A DNA stretch of 64,000 nucleotides from Arachidicoccus terrestris (GCF_020042345.1 NZ_CP083387.1:4278001-4342000); one strand, 5' to 3'; shown: positions 27,098 through 36,635, counted from the stretch's first letter. Notes: generated by a model from the sequence alone, not told the origin. Made by a program: numbers and translations.

Positions 27098-27745
27098 ATG
27101 GCAGATACTCGGAGTTACGCTGATCAGGAAATTATAGAAAGAATCTTACAGGGAGAGAAGGCGTTATTTGAAATCATCGTCAGACGGTTTAACGCAGCGC
27201 TGTATAAAGTAGGGCGAACCTACAATTATGGGTTGGAAGATACAAAGGACCTGATGCAGGAAACCTTTATCAGTGCCTATAAAAATCTTTCAAAATTTGA
27301 ACAACGCTCCAGTTTTAAGACATGGATTATCCGAATTATGTTGAACAATTGTTACCGAAAGAAAAATAAGTTAAGTTTTATCAAGGAATGTGAATTAGAC
27401 CTCGACCATAATAGCGCTTCTATGCTTAAGGACACAAATAATGATACGAATGCATTTATCCAGCAAAGAGAGTTAGGGCATATCATAGAAGCAGCCCTTC
27501 TGAAAATACCTTATGATTACAGAATGGTTTTTTCTCTTCGGGAAATTAACGGATTGAATGTGCTAGAAACTGCACATCTGCTAAATATCAGCGAGTCGAA
27601 TGTAAAAGTCAGGTTAAACAGGGCCAAGGCCATGCTTAGAAAAGAGATCTCTAAAGTCTATGCCGCAGATGAGCTTTTCGAATTCAACCTGATTCATTGC
27701 GATGAAATTGTGGATGTGGTGATGGATTGTGTCAATAGATTATAG
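27098..27745 (+). CDS. ECF-type RNA polymerase sigma factor
   Basis: 215 residues. Region 2 shows ALFEIIVRRFNAALYKVGRT, then DLMQETFISAYKNL and RSSFKTWIIRIMLNNCYRKK (2.4 region), and region 4 shows IPYDYRMVFSLREINGLNVLETAHLLNISESNVKVRLNRAKAMLRK. Length and layout fit the Bacteroidota ECF group. The C-terminal extension (ADELFEFNLIHCDEIVDVVMD) is longer than in a minimal ECF. No anti-sigma factor gene follows; the partner upstream is a small membrane protein. A bidirectional terminator follows. Confidence 0.93.
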   Translation: MADTRSYADQEIIERILQGEKALFEIIVRRFNAALYKVGRTYNYGLEDTKDLMQETFISAYKNLSKFEQRSSFKTWIIRIMLNNCYRKKNKLSFIKECELDLDHNSASMLKDTNNDTNAFIQQRELGHIIEAALLKIPYDYRMVFSLREINGLNVLETAHLLNISESNVKVRLNRAKAMLRKEISKVYAADELFEFNLIHCDEIVDVVMDCVNRL

Positions 27746-27809
27746 GCCTCCTTGAGCTCGAGGGCGCATAGTTTGCTCATTTACGGTGAATCAGAACTTT
27801 ATTGCTGGA

Positions 27810-27848
27810 AATAAAAGCGGGATACCTGAATGGCAGCCCGCTTTTATT
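27810..27848. terminator. Bidirectional terminator between sigma and ADH genes
   Basis: AATAAAAGCGGG (27810-27821) and CCCGCTTTTATT (27837-27848) form a perfect 12-bp stem between convergent genes. Confidence 0.75.
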
Positions 27849-27852
27849 AGTG

Positions 27853-28911
27853 TTATTTTCCTTTCAGACTGGCCATGTCAATAACGAAGCGGTATTTTAC
27901 ATCGCTTTTTAAAAGCCGCTCATAGGCCTTATTAATATCTTGCATTCGGATTAACTCTATATCAGAAGTGATGTTATGCTTGCCGCAAAAATCAAGCATT
28001 TCCTGGGTCTCCGCAATGCCGCCTATTGCCGACCCGGAAAGGCTTTTGCGGCTTACGAGTAAGCTAAAAGCGGCTACTGGCAATGGATGTTCTGGCGCAC
28101 CGACAAGAGTAAGCGCCCCGTCTCTTTTCAATAAACTCAAATATGCATTGATATCGTGCTGAGCAGATACACAATCCAGAATAAAATGCAGTTTTCCCGC
28201 ATTTTCTTTCATTTGTTGCCCGTCTGTAGATAGAATGACCTCATCGGCACCCAGGCGTTTGGCGTCTTCTGTTTTGGAAGAGGAGGTTGTTATGACAACT
28301 ACATGTGCACCCATTGCCTTTGCGATCTTGACGCCCATATGTCCCAAACCGCCAATACCGACGATGCCGACGTTTTTGCCAGGCCCAACCTTCCAGTGCC
28401 TTAATGGCGAATAAGTCGTTATACCAGCACACAATAAGGGAGCAGTTGCCGCAAGATCGAGATTCTCAGGAATCTTCAATACGAAATCTTCATCTACCAC
28501 AACGCGTTCCGAATAGCCTCCGAAAGTTTGATGATTTAGGTGTTTGTCATGACCATTATATGTCTGAATGTTGCCTTTTTCACAATATTGCTCTAGCCCT
28601 TCTTTACAGCTCTCACATTCCCGGCAGCTATCGACCATACAACCGACGCCTACCAGATCTCCTATTTTATATTTGGAAACCCCTTCACCTATTTTGGTTA
28701 CCCTACCTACTATTTCGTGGCCCGGAACGTTTGGGTAAATCGTGCCGCCCCATTCATTGCGTGCCGTATGTAGATCAGAGTGACAAACGCCGCAAAACAA
28801 AATGTCTATCTCAATGTCTTTGGCTGTGACTTCCCTCCTATCGATTTGCATTTGCTCCAAATTTGCTTCGGATGCCCTGGTGCCAAATGCTTTTACAGTA
28901 AATGTGCTCAT
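27853..28911 (-). CDS. Zinc-dependent NAD(P) alcohol dehydrogenase (YahK/CAD type)
   Basis: 352 residues, a cytosolic medium-chain dehydrogenase. Catalytic zinc ligands are in LFCGVCHSDLH and VPGHEIVG, with the third Cys in LLCAGITTY. Structural zinc Cys residues are in MVDSCRECESCKEGLEQYC. The Rossmann fingerprint is GIVGIGGLGHMGVK, and the cofactor-binding TTSSSKTED loop suggests NADP(H). It matches the cinnamyl-alcohol-dehydrogenase-like YahK group of broad aldehyde reductases. The region behind it holds decayed genes. Confidence 0.92.
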   Translation of the reverse strand: MSTFTVKAFGTRASEANLEQMQIDRREVTAKDIEIDILFCGVCHSDLHTARNEWGGTIYPNVPGHEIVGRVTKIGEGVSKYKIGDLVGVGCMVDSCRECESCKEGLEQYCEKGNIQTYNGHDKHLNHQTFGGYSERVVVDEDFVLKIPENLDLAATAPLLCAGITTYSPLRHWKVGPGKNVGIVGIGGLGHMGVKIAKAMGAHVVVITTSSSKTEDAKRLGADEVILSTDGQQMKENAGKLHFILDCVSAQHDINAYLSLLKRDGALTLVGAPEHPLPVAAFSLLVSRKSLSGSAIGGIAETQEMLDFCGKHNITSDIELIRMQDINKAYERLLKSDVKYRFVIDMASLKGK

Positions 28912-29041
28912 GTTATTTGAATTTAATTATTCTAGTTTTTGAAAAGTGAATTTACGGAATTTAAAAATCATCTAAACTGTTCTATAATGCTTTGTCTGAT
29001 TTTTCGATTACTTTATAGTTTTCATCCTATAGTTGATGGGC

Positions 29042-29196
29042 TTATCTGTATTGCTGATTGGTAACTTTTTTTAGCCAAGTGGCCTGATCTTCTCCCTGAT
29101 AATTGGTAATGGCAATATGCACCATTTTGTCTGTTGAAGTCGCTCCATGCCAATGTTCTAGGTTTTCAGGGATAGCAACTACCTCACCGGGGTGTC
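29042..29196 (-). pseudogene. Cupin-domain C-terminal remnant
   Basis: On the minus strand the frame ending at TAA 29042-29044 encodes about 50 residues: HPGEVVAIPENLEHWHG, then a stretch with MVHIAITNYQ and a closing WLKKVTNQQYR. The EHWHGA and HIAIT pieces are the typical second half of a small cupin (metal-binding double-stranded beta-helix). A stop codon lies immediately before the matching part, and the first half with its HxH metal ligands is absent. The remnant is fused, out of frame, to the acetyltransferase relic. Confidence 0.6.
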
Positions 29197-29199
29197 ACC

Positions 29200-29489
29200 C
29201 AGATCTAAGAAAGTCAGCCAAAATATTGATAAAGACATTTTTAGCAATAGAGGATGTTTTTCCCCTAATTGATATACAAAGGCGGGAAAATGACTATACT
29301 TTCATCTATTTTGGTTTCTGTGATCAGGCTTAAATAACGTCTCACCTCGGTTGGTTTCTCTGCGTTATTCATTTTGAGAAGTAATTTCCTGGTAGCAGAG
29401 GATGTCTCCCTTAGTTTATAGCCATCCTGGTCATCACCGTTGATCCGCTCTCCATTTTTTAACCTTTTGAAAATATTTGTTGTTGCCAT
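29200..29489 (-). pseudogene. Truncated sugar O-acetyltransferase (Maa/LacA type) relic
   Basis: ATG 29489 starts a good match to the N-terminus of maltose O-acetyltransferase-like enzymes: NIFKRLKNGERINGDDQDGY, ETSSATRKLLLKMNNAE and a TKIDESIVIFPPLYIN ending at a stop. Past the stop, the same strand still encodes the next consensus pieces in shifted frames (GKN, then AKNVFINILADF). The left-handed beta-helix with the catalytic His is therefore broken after about 75 residues and the rest is lost. It joins the cupin remnant near 29197, which suggests a deletion. Confidence 0.65.
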
Positions 29490-29708
29490 TTCTGTAGTTT
29501 TCTGCTATGTTCACTGGCAAAATTAAGAAGAAGGCTTTATATCAACTTTGCTGAAGAGCTCAATTGTCTTTGCTGTAGGGCTCAATTATTTTCTTTTCAA
29601 TCAGTTAATTGTGAATATTCCCTTCCCTCCAATATGCGTTCCTATTTGTGCATAAGCTTCATTAACATGCCTTAGCGGCTCATGTCAAGATATCGCCTTT
29701 TATTAGTG

Positions 29709-31316
29709 TTACGCCTGTAGAGGCCTTGACGGCTGATTTCTGACATAAAGTGTCAGCCATTTGCCTAATCTGCATGCAAGCATGACCATCAATAGTACAC
29801 CAATGGTAAAAGCCAGTATTTTAAAAATGGCCCTATCCGTTAAAAGAAGGCTCTGGATGGACATATCCCGGTGTAAGAATAGATGGGACAATCCCATTGC
29901 CTGGTCTGCAAAATACCCTTTTGAGGTCAGCATGGAAGATATCTTTGCCAGCTGGCTGTTGTAAAGGTGGTCTATAGGCGTGAAATGATTTAAAAAATTG
30001 GTATTATATGATTGGCTATAAAATTGCTGCAAACCATAAAAGCCGGCTGAAGCATTTAGAAGGCCGATAAATCTTGCCACAGCAGCTAAAGTAATGCCGG
30101 TAAATCCTGTATAGGAAGGAACGGATTCCAGGGCAAATATTGCCAGGGGGACAAAAAGTCCGCCTGAGGCGGCGCCTTGCAGCAGAACCGGGCCAATAAG
30201 AGCTTGAAAAGATAAATCATGGCCAATGATTAGATACATCCAAAAATTAAAAATGAATAAGCAAAGAAACCCACCCAGAAAAAGCAGCCGCATATATTGA
30301 CGCTTCCGTGTTAAGATATAAGCAGATAAAGCCATAGTCAAGACCATGGCACTTACATTGGCCAGGCCCAGCTGCGCAATGTCCTGATTATTCCAATGGA
30401 GAACCATTCCGGTATAACCATAAATTAAATTGATACTGTCCTTTATCCCATAGTAGAAACCGAGAAGGGCCAGTGCGAGGATAAAACGTCGGCTCTTAAA
30501 TACATGCAAATGAAGATAAGGTCTTTTTAACATACCTTGACGTACGACTAATAAGCATAAACATACCACAGTAGTAATGGTGGCAAAAAGACATTTGTCA
30601 TTCGACAGCCAATCGTATTTTGGACCATAAATAAAAAGAAAAGCAAAGGCAGAGAATGTAGCTATAGACAATACAAAACTTTGCCAGTCAATTTGATAGA
30701 GCGGATATTTTTTGAAAGCCGCTTTGGCTTTTAGGGTTAAGAGTATGACGAGTATGGTTATAGCATTATAGGATATAAGATAGATGTAACTGCATTGCCA
30801 AGGCATATTATCTGCTATCCACGCACTAAATAAACCGACAATAACGACACTGGCCAAAACCGAACCATAAAAGATTGTAGACCCGATAACCAGTGCATAT
30901 TGTTTTTTTAGGTGGCCGAATAGTATGGTTAATGAACGGCCAACGATGGAGCAGGCAATAAATCCAGACAATAATCGCAGAGCTAAAAATATATAAAAAT
31001 CAGTAGTGATCAGACTCATGAAATTAACAGCAATGGCAACGAGCAAAACGACCAACAGGTATGGCTTCGGCTCAAAATACCTGATTAGTCTAAACTGAAT
31101 AGGCAGATAGGCCAAAATGCCAACGTAGCTGATTTGAATGCTGAAAGTAACGTCTTCCGGCTCAATACCGAAATAAGACATTACATGATTTTTATTTAAT
31201 GCAAATATGCCAAATTGGAACAGCCCTGAGAGCATAATGACGACTAATGCCAATATAATGAAAAAGCTTTTTGTATGCAGCCAATCTCTGAAATAGGGGG
31301 AATTGTGATGATTCAT
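29709..31316 (-). CDS. MFS transporter, DHA2/EmrB-like
   Basis: 535 residues with about 14 hydrophobic helices and a cytosolic N-terminus, typical of the DHA2 drug:H+ antiporter group. LRLLSGFIACSIVGRSLTILF lies in the region of the DHA2 signature. It lies 3 bp after an EmrA-like adaptor gene on the same strand; with TolC- and TetR-like genes upstream it forms a tripartite MFS efflux system. The substrate is unknown. It is the last gene of the operon. Confidence 0.88.
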   Translation of the reverse strand: MNHHNSPYFRDWLHTKSFFIILALVVIMLSGLFQFGIFALNKNHVMSYFGIEPEDVTFSIQISYVGILAYLPIQFRLIRYFEPKPYLLVVLLVAIAVNFMSLITTDFYIFLALRLLSGFIACSIVGRSLTILFGHLKKQYALVIGSTIFYGSVLASVVIVGLFSAWIADNMPWQCSYIYLISYNAITILVILLTLKAKAAFKKYPLYQIDWQSFVLSIATFSAFAFLFIYGPKYDWLSNDKCLFATITTVVCLCLLVVRQGMLKRPYLHLHVFKSRRFILALALLGFYYGIKDSINLIYGYTGMVLHWNNQDIAQLGLANVSAMVLTMALSAYILTRKRQYMRLLFLGGFLCLFIFNFWMYLIIGHDLSFQALIGPVLLQGAASGGLFVPLAIFALESVPSYTGFTGITLAAVARFIGLLNASAGFYGLQQFYSQSYNTNFLNHFTPIDHLYNSQLAKISSMLTSKGYFADQAMGLSHLFLHRDMSIQSLLLTDRAIFKILAFTIGVLLMVMLACRLGKWLTLYVRNQPSRPLQA

Positions 31317-31319
31317 TTG

Positions 31320-32351
31320 TTACTTTTTAATGGTGACGCTGGCATTCATACCGACTCTTACTTTACGCAGATCCTTGTCAGTAAAACGTATTTTGACAGG
31401 TATACGCTGGGTAATTCTAACGAAGTTCCCCGTAGAATTATCAGCAGGCAATAATGAAAAGCTGGAACCGGTAGCTCCGGATATGGACTCGATGACGCCA
31501 TGGAATAGATGGTTTGGCAGCCCGTCAATGGAGATGTTTACGGCTTGGCCTATTTGCATGCCAGCCACCTGCGTCTCCTTAAAATTGGCTGTTATCCATT
31601 TATTGTCTTCTTGAATGATATTGACCAAAGGCTGCCCGGGTTTTATCTGCATTCCTTCATTGATTTGACGTCTGCCTACCCTGCCATTGTACGGCGCAAG
31701 AATGGCGGTGTAAGAAAGATTCAAATGAGCGAATTTTAATTGCGTCTGTTTGTCTTTTATGACCGCTTCCAATATGGCAGATTTAGAGGTAAGTTCGTGG
31801 ATTTGCGCAAAAGAGGTTGCTAGGGCGTTTTTGCTGGCACTGTAGTCACTATTGGCTATATCATATTTTGCTTTAACCTGTTCATATTGCTGTCCTGTAA
31901 CTGCTTCTTCGGTCAAAAGTTTTCTATACCGGTCTATGTCCTGTTGCTGTTGCCAGAGCCGTGTTTTAGCCGCGTCAATATGATCCTTGCTGACTTCTGT
32001 TCCTGCCCTTGCTGTTTTGATAGCAGCATTGAGCGACGCTAACTGTGCTTCCGCATTATTAAGACCAGCTTCTGCTTCCTTGATTTTTAGTCTGTATTCT
32101 CGATCATCAAGTATTAATAACGTATCGCCTTTATTTACAACCTGATTTTCCTCAAACCGGATTGACTGAATATAGCCACCGGCACGTGCTGATACAGGGT
32201 TAATATATGCACTTACCTGAGCATCATTTGTCTGCTCGCTAGCGACTCTTTTGGAGAAAAAACTATAAAGGAAGATCGACACGATAACCATTATTGCTAT
32301 TGTTACAATAGTAATTGAAAAATTCACAACTTTATGATTTGTTTGTTTCAT
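31320..32351 (-). CDS. HlyD/EmrA-like periplasmic adaptor
   Basis: 343 residues. A single N-terminal membrane helix (FSITIVTIAIMVIVSIFLY) anchors it in the inner membrane. Then comes the lipoyl half AYINPVSARAGGYIQSIRF, coiled-coil residues 75-185, and a second lipoyl half (LSYTAILAPYNGRVGRRQI) with a beta-barrel (MQIGQAVNISIDGLPNHLFHG). There is no lipobox, unlike the RND adaptor in this window. It bridges the MFS pump and the TolC-like channel encoded on either side. Confidence 0.9.
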   Translation of the reverse strand: MKQTNHKVVNFSITIVTIAIMVIVSIFLYSFFSKRVASEQTNDAQVSAYINPVSARAGGYIQSIRFEENQVVNKGDTLLILDDREYRLKIKEAEAGLNNAEAQLASLNAAIKTARAGTEVSKDHIDAAKTRLWQQQQDIDRYRKLLTEEAVTGQQYEQVKAKYDIANSDYSASKNALATSFAQIHELTSKSAILEAVIKDKQTQLKFAHLNLSYTAILAPYNGRVGRRQINEGMQIKPGQPLVNIIQEDNKWITANFKETQVAGMQIGQAVNISIDGLPNHLFHGVIESISGATGSSFSLLPADNSTGNFVRITQRIPVKIRFTDKDLRKVRVGMNASVTIKK

Positions 32352-32396
32352 AACTTATTATTTTATTGTAAGTGGATCAAATATTGAATATTGTCC

Positions 32397-33827
32397 TTAG
32401 AGCTTTCCAAGTGTGTAGCCAATTTTATAATACAGTAGCTTGCGGTCCATTTTGGCTTTTACCAGATCATAAGTCGAGGTAACCAATAGCTTATCTGCTT
32501 CCAGTAAATCTGTTAGAAGTGCGAGTTGATTGAAATATTTAAGTGAGACAATTTTGAGGTTGACATTAGCCTGTTGTATACTATGTATTGCGACTTGGAT
32601 CCTTTCGCTGGATTCCTGATATTTTATGTTAAGCGCTTTGAGTTTTTCAGAAAGTTGCTGTTTAAAATTGGCCTTGTCAAGCGCTATGCTCATTAGTTTT
32701 ATCTGTTCTGCTTTTACTATGTGTTTGTTGTGGAACAACGCAGAAATATCATACCCTGCCCTTATTCCGATAAAACCCACGGAATACCATCTGGCAATCG
32801 GTGGCGTGAATAATTGATTCGGGTATTGCAGCCCGTATGCACTGTATAATTGCAGTGACGGGAGGTAATCAGTTTTGGAGAAATGAATTCTGGCTGCCTG
32901 CAATTCCATGTTTTTATTGTATCTGCGAATGCCATAGGCATTATTCGTTCCTGAAAACAGATCATCAGCTGTTATGGGCACACCATCGGAAATAATAGCC
33001 GGGAAATCTTCTTCGACAGGTATAATAATAGTGCTATCGGGGAGCCCAATTAATATATTCAACTGCTGGTTGGCGATTTTTAAGTCGTTTTGTGCCTGTT
33101 TTAGGGACAGCTTACTGGAGGATAACCCCACTTCAGCCCTTAGCAAATCGCTTTTTGTGACGACTTGGTTTTTGTATAACGCCCGAATATTTTTTAGCCT
33201 GACGCCGGCCCTGTTGACCTCTTCGAGCAGTACGGTATCTAGCTGGGTTAACAGAATCATATCTAGATAATGAAAAATTGCCTGAAGTGTGATATCGCCT
33301 GTTAACTGCTGTGTGCCAAGAATATCCAGATCGCGATGTAGCTCGCTGAAACGAATATTTAATTTTTGTTTCCCTCCGTTGTAAATATTGAATGAAGCCT
33401 CTGCTCCCAAAGAGACGCTGTTCTGGTCAGGGTAGCGATCTACGCTGTGGGCGTCTGTCAATCCATCCTCATAAAGTGTAAGCCTGGAAAACCGTTGATA
33501 ACTGGCCTTTATATTTAAGTGGGGTAAGGTATTATCCTTCGCGGCTTGCAGTAGGGCGGAACTGGCATATATCCTTTGCCGACTGGCCTGAATACTCAGA
33601 TTTTCATTTTTCAGGCGCTCAATGACAGTTCTCAGTTTGAGTTTTATTCGTTGGGCGGTGTCTGGAGAAACCGGATACTGCTGAGCGTTTAACGTGTTGT
33701 TTAATGGATTAAAAATAGCAGTAATAAATATAATTAAAACTATTTTGAGAGAAGCTGGCAGTTTACGAATGCCAAAAAACAAGGCAATGCTTCTCTGCAC
33801 GCGATAACTTGATTTATGGTTATGCAT
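32397..33827 (-). CDS. TolC-family outer-membrane efflux channel
   Basis: 476 residues. A long signal sequence (SLKIVLIIFITAIFNPLNNTLNAQ) is followed by two OEP repeats rich in amphipathic helices (RIKLKLRTVIERLKNENLSI; QIKLMSIALDKANFKQQLSE) and short membrane strands (SVGFIGIRAGYDIS). The fold is the trimeric outer-membrane channel used by tripartite pumps. It lies 45 bp upstream of the EmrA-like gene and 53 bp downstream of the TetR gene, all on one strand. Confidence 0.9.
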   Translation of the reverse strand: MHNHKSSYRVQRSIALFFGIRKLPASLKIVLIIFITAIFNPLNNTLNAQQYPVSPDTAQRIKLKLRTVIERLKNENLSIQASRQRIYASSALLQAAKDNTLPHLNIKASYQRFSRLTLYEDGLTDAHSVDRYPDQNSVSLGAEASFNIYNGGKQKLNIRFSELHRDLDILGTQQLTGDITLQAIFHYLDMILLTQLDTVLLEEVNRAGVRLKNIRALYKNQVVTKSDLLRAEVGLSSSKLSLKQAQNDLKIANQQLNILIGLPDSTIIIPVEEDFPAIISDGVPITADDLFSGTNNAYGIRRYNKNMELQAARIHFSKTDYLPSLQLYSAYGLQYPNQLFTPPIARWYSVGFIGIRAGYDISALFHNKHIVKAEQIKLMSIALDKANFKQQLSEKLKALNIKYQESSERIQVAIHSIQQANVNLKIVSLKYFNQLALLTDLLEADKLLVTSTYDLVKAKMDRKLLYYKIGYTLGKL

Positions 33828-33880
33828 AATATAAATGATTTGCCTGAACGCTTGTTTTACATTCAGTGGTGTTAAAAAAG

Positions 33881-34462
33881 TCAGTCCGCTTTTATACGTT
33901 GACTAATGACTTGGAACTTATTATGACTTTCAATCGAAAGAAAGCGTTCCAGCTTGCTTGAATGGCGCAACGCCGGATGTACACTATAGAGTAGTTGAAA
34001 GTATAATTGAAACTGCTCTCCTGATCGGTATTCTGTCCAGTGCTTATCGATTGTTTCGGTATGGGAGATGGTGGATAATGTCTGCTTGAGAAATCGTAGT
34101 ATACTGAATTTACAAACTGAATATGGTAAGATGGATAACTCTCTGAAAAACAGTTTCATGAAGTCTTGCTTCCCTGCCTCAAATCTGATCAGGGCATGCG
34201 CTATTAATTCTAGATAAGCCAATGTCGATATGTCAGGATCCGCTTTAACAGCGTTTAATCGCTTGTTCAGTTGGGAAAGTCGCCTGGCAAATATGCATTT
34301 ATATAACCGCTCTTTAGTGCCATAATAGTGATTAATGGCTGCCACATTAACTTGAGCCGCTTCTGCCAGGAGGCGGATAGTAGTCTTCTGATAACCGTAA
34401 CCGCAAAACTGCTTTTCCGCACAACGCAGTATTTTTCTTTTTGTTTCGTTGGCCTTACTCAT
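33881..34462 (-). CDS. TetR-family regulator heading the efflux operon
   Basis: 193 residues. N-terminal HTH: KRKILRCAEKQFCGYGYQKT, IRLLAEAAQVNVAAINHYYG and TKERLYKCIF are the classic TetR helices. The C-terminal region is a helical ligand-binding domain without known homology. As the first gene of a tetR-tolC-emrA-emrB order, it is expected to repress its own operon. A candidate operator would lie upstream in 34463-34647, but I could not single one out. Confidence 0.9.
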   Translation of the reverse strand: MSKANETKRKILRCAEKQFCGYGYQKTTIRLLAEAAQVNVAAINHYYGTKERLYKCIFARRLSQLNKRLNAVKADPDISTLAYLELIAHALIRFEAGKQDFMKLFFRELSILPYSVCKFSILRFLKQTLSTISHTETIDKHWTEYRSGEQFQLYFQLLYSVHPALRHSSKLERFLSIESHNKFQVISQRIKAD

Positions 34463-34647
34463 TGTTCGTTCATTTATGTTCTATTGGCAAAACTTCAGTT
34501 TCATTCCCACAAGGCAAAATTCCAGCTATCCCGGTAGTTATTATCGACGATATCGCCTGTTGTTTCGTCAATCTTTCCTAATTTAGCATCGAGCGATCTG
34601 TGATCCCGAAGGCCACCGACCTGGATTCTTTCCTCAAACATAATTCT

Positions 34648-35532
34648 ATGGACCCTCGAAAGCATATACCTCAATATAAACTGGAAAACCTTCAGCATTT
34701 TTTTGGCCAGATATCCAGCAAGAGGGACTATTTTTATATTGAAGCATCCGAAAGGATCTTCTTTGATCCGTTGCCTTTTAGAACAGAGACTTATGGATTG
34801 GGTTATCTCCAGAAAGGAAGTTTGGTATTGCAGACGGGGCTGGAAAGGGCCGTATTGACAGCGCCGACTGTGTTGGCCATGGGCCCCAGTGTTATCCGTA
34901 GCTTTGAGCCGTTCGGTAAGGCTCCTACCCTAAAGGTTATTTTTTTTACTGAGAATTTTTTTACGCAGAATCTGGCCGATGTCTTCTTTTTGAGCAGGTT
35001 TAGATATTTTGAGAATAATGAACGTCATGTTTTCGAATTGAATCCACAACAGAATAAACAGTTCCATGCTCAGTTTGAACAAGTGGAACATCTGTTATAT
35101 CGCAAACATATGCATGAAACAATGATGCTCAGGGGGCACTTGTTGATCCTGATTCACGAATTAGATGGTATTTTTAATCAATTGGAAGCACTGTCTCCCT
35201 TTTCCAAGTCGGCTCATCTGAATTTGTTACAGTCCTTTAAGCAGATTCTTGCCAAGGATTTTAAAAAGCAGCATGCGGTAGAGTACTTTGCGGAACGGTT
35301 ACACGTTACACCCAAATATTTATCAGAATATTTAAAGAAACATACTGGAAAAACAGCAGGTCAATGGATCATTCAGACACTTGTTTTGGAGGCAAAAGTT
35401 CTTTTATTACAAAAGGAATTAACGGTCGCAGAAGTGAGTAATGAATTAGAGTTTTCTGATCAGTCTGTATTTGGTAAATTTTTCAAAGTAAACACAGGGT
35501 ATACACCGTTAGGATTTCGGAAAGCCTACTAG
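34648..35532 (+). CDS. AraC-family transcriptional regulator
   Basis: 294 residues from ATG 34648; the frame also offers GTG 34600 but the extra residues look non-family. The C-terminus has the two AraC helix-turn-helix units: YFAERLHVTPKYLSEYLKKHTGKT and VAEVSNELEFSDQSVFGKFFKVNTGYTPLGFR. The N-terminal half is a cupin-like sensing domain (FRTETYGLGYLQKGSLVLQTG). It diverges from the TetR-headed efflux operon, but a regulatory link is speculative. No partner gene is adjacent on its own strand. Confidence 0.88.
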   Translation: MDPRKHIPQYKLENLQHFFGQISSKRDYFYIEASERIFFDPLPFRTETYGLGYLQKGSLVLQTGLERAVLTAPTVLAMGPSVIRSFEPFGKAPTLKVIFFTENFFTQNLADVFFLSRFRYFENNERHVFELNPQQNKQFHAQFEQVEHLLYRKHMHETMMLRGHLLILIHELDGIFNQLEALSPFSKSAHLNLLQSFKQILAKDFKKQHAVEYFAERLHVTPKYLSEYLKKHTGKTAGQWIIQTLVLEAKVLLLQKELTVAEVSNELEFSDQSVFGKFFKVNTGYTPLGFRKAY

Positions 35533-35607
35533 CCTGCAGGATTTTGGCGTATTTATGAAGAATATTTTATCAATTAGTTGTGAGATGTAGGCTGTATTAT
35601 GGCCTTT

Positions 35608-36168
35608 CTATTTATATTTATCGTTCAAGCCTTTTCCTTCTTCTATCATCGGTTTTATTTTTTCCAGACGTTTCAGTTTGGTTTGTTCCAGTTTTGCATC
35701 ATTGATATACATAATGTATTCCTTTTGCTTGCCCGGGGTGAGCATTTCAAATCCGGCCTTCAGCACTTTGTTTTTTTTCAGCTCGTTGAGAAGCAGGCCC
35801 GGAATGGGCAATGGCTTAAATTTTTCGGGTTGAATCTTCAGGCCTTTTTTCTCTATTTCTATGGCTTCCTTTATGTAAGCGGAAATTTTCGTTTCGTTAA
35901 TTTCGCCTTTTGATGTGAAACGCCACTGCCGCAATGATTTGGTTTTTCCCTCCTGTGCGTTGATCAATACCTGGTATTTATCCTTAAGGAAGACGCCATT
36001 ATAGAACCACAATGTAAAATGATGTTTAAAGCCGCCATAGCTGACCACGTTTCTCCCGTTATAGGTGAAAACCTCTGCCCCCCATTTGATCGTTTTCTCT
36101 AAGGGGTGTTTTGAAATAATGATTGCCAATATTTCTAACTCCTCTGTCCATTTTTTGCTATTTTGCAT
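35608..36168 (-). CDS. YdeI/OmpD-associated protein with DUF1801-like N-terminus
   Basis: 186 residues. The N-terminal half shows the DUF1801 pattern: LEKTIKWGAEVFTYNGRNVV, HFTLWFYNGVFLKD. The C-terminal half has the YdeI-type helical segment LKKNKVLKAGFEMLTPGKQK followed by EYIMYINDAKLEQTKLKRLEK. In Bacteroidota such proteins are common cytosolic proteins of unclear role, some called bacteriocin-protection proteins. No signal peptide. It is single and convergent with the AraC gene. Confidence 0.85.
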   Translation of the reverse strand: MQNSKKWTEELEILAIIISKHPLEKTIKWGAEVFTYNGRNVVSYGGFKHHFTLWFYNGVFLKDKYQVLINAQEGKTKSLRQWRFTSKGEINETKISAYIKEAIEIEKKGLKIQPEKFKPLPIPGLLLNELKKNKVLKAGFEMLTPGKQKEYIMYINDAKLEQTKLKRLEKIKPMIEEGKGLNDKYK

Positions 36169-36635
36169 GATAGTTAGTTTGATGAATTAAGACTGTATTT
36201 TCTGACAGCCTGGCGGTGTTAAATCTGAAGTACTGGCTTTTATTCCTTTGTTTTATAAGGAATTGTCTGACGGCACGTCTATAACCTGAGATTAGCCTTA
36301 GTGCTTTCATAATGAATTCATTTTCATTTGTTTGAGTTTATAAGTTTCTAGCTTTTCCTCAGCGTGGAGATAAATTTCGTAAATTATACGTTATCCGCAA
36401 ATTTTATAATTGTAGGAAGGCTTTACACATACCTTTTGAAAGTCTTTCTCATATATTGAAGTTGCAGATTTTGTACTTGTAAGAGGAAAATATAAGGGAG
36501 CCTAATGGCCAATACTTGGTAGACAATGAGTTCGTTTTGAGCATATATAGCCTGGGCGTCAGTAATAGTGTTTCTAAGAAGTCAAAATGGGAAATATGGA
36601 GCAGAAGTCCTAACTTTAAGCTAAATTAATGCGAT
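36169..36635. other. Intergenic region between divergent genes
   Basis: 467 bp with no supported gene. A TAACTTTA near 36616-36623 is one base off the -7 consensus and precedes the cytochrome-like gene. Confidence 0.4.

Noticed and set aside
34501-34647. Minus-strand frame with a protein-like end (LGKIDETTGDIVDNNYRDSW) upstream of the AraC gene
   Set aside because: It may be a gene remnant, but I cannot name a family, it lacks a credible start, and its upstream part overlaps the AraC coding region. Evidence is too thin for a feature.
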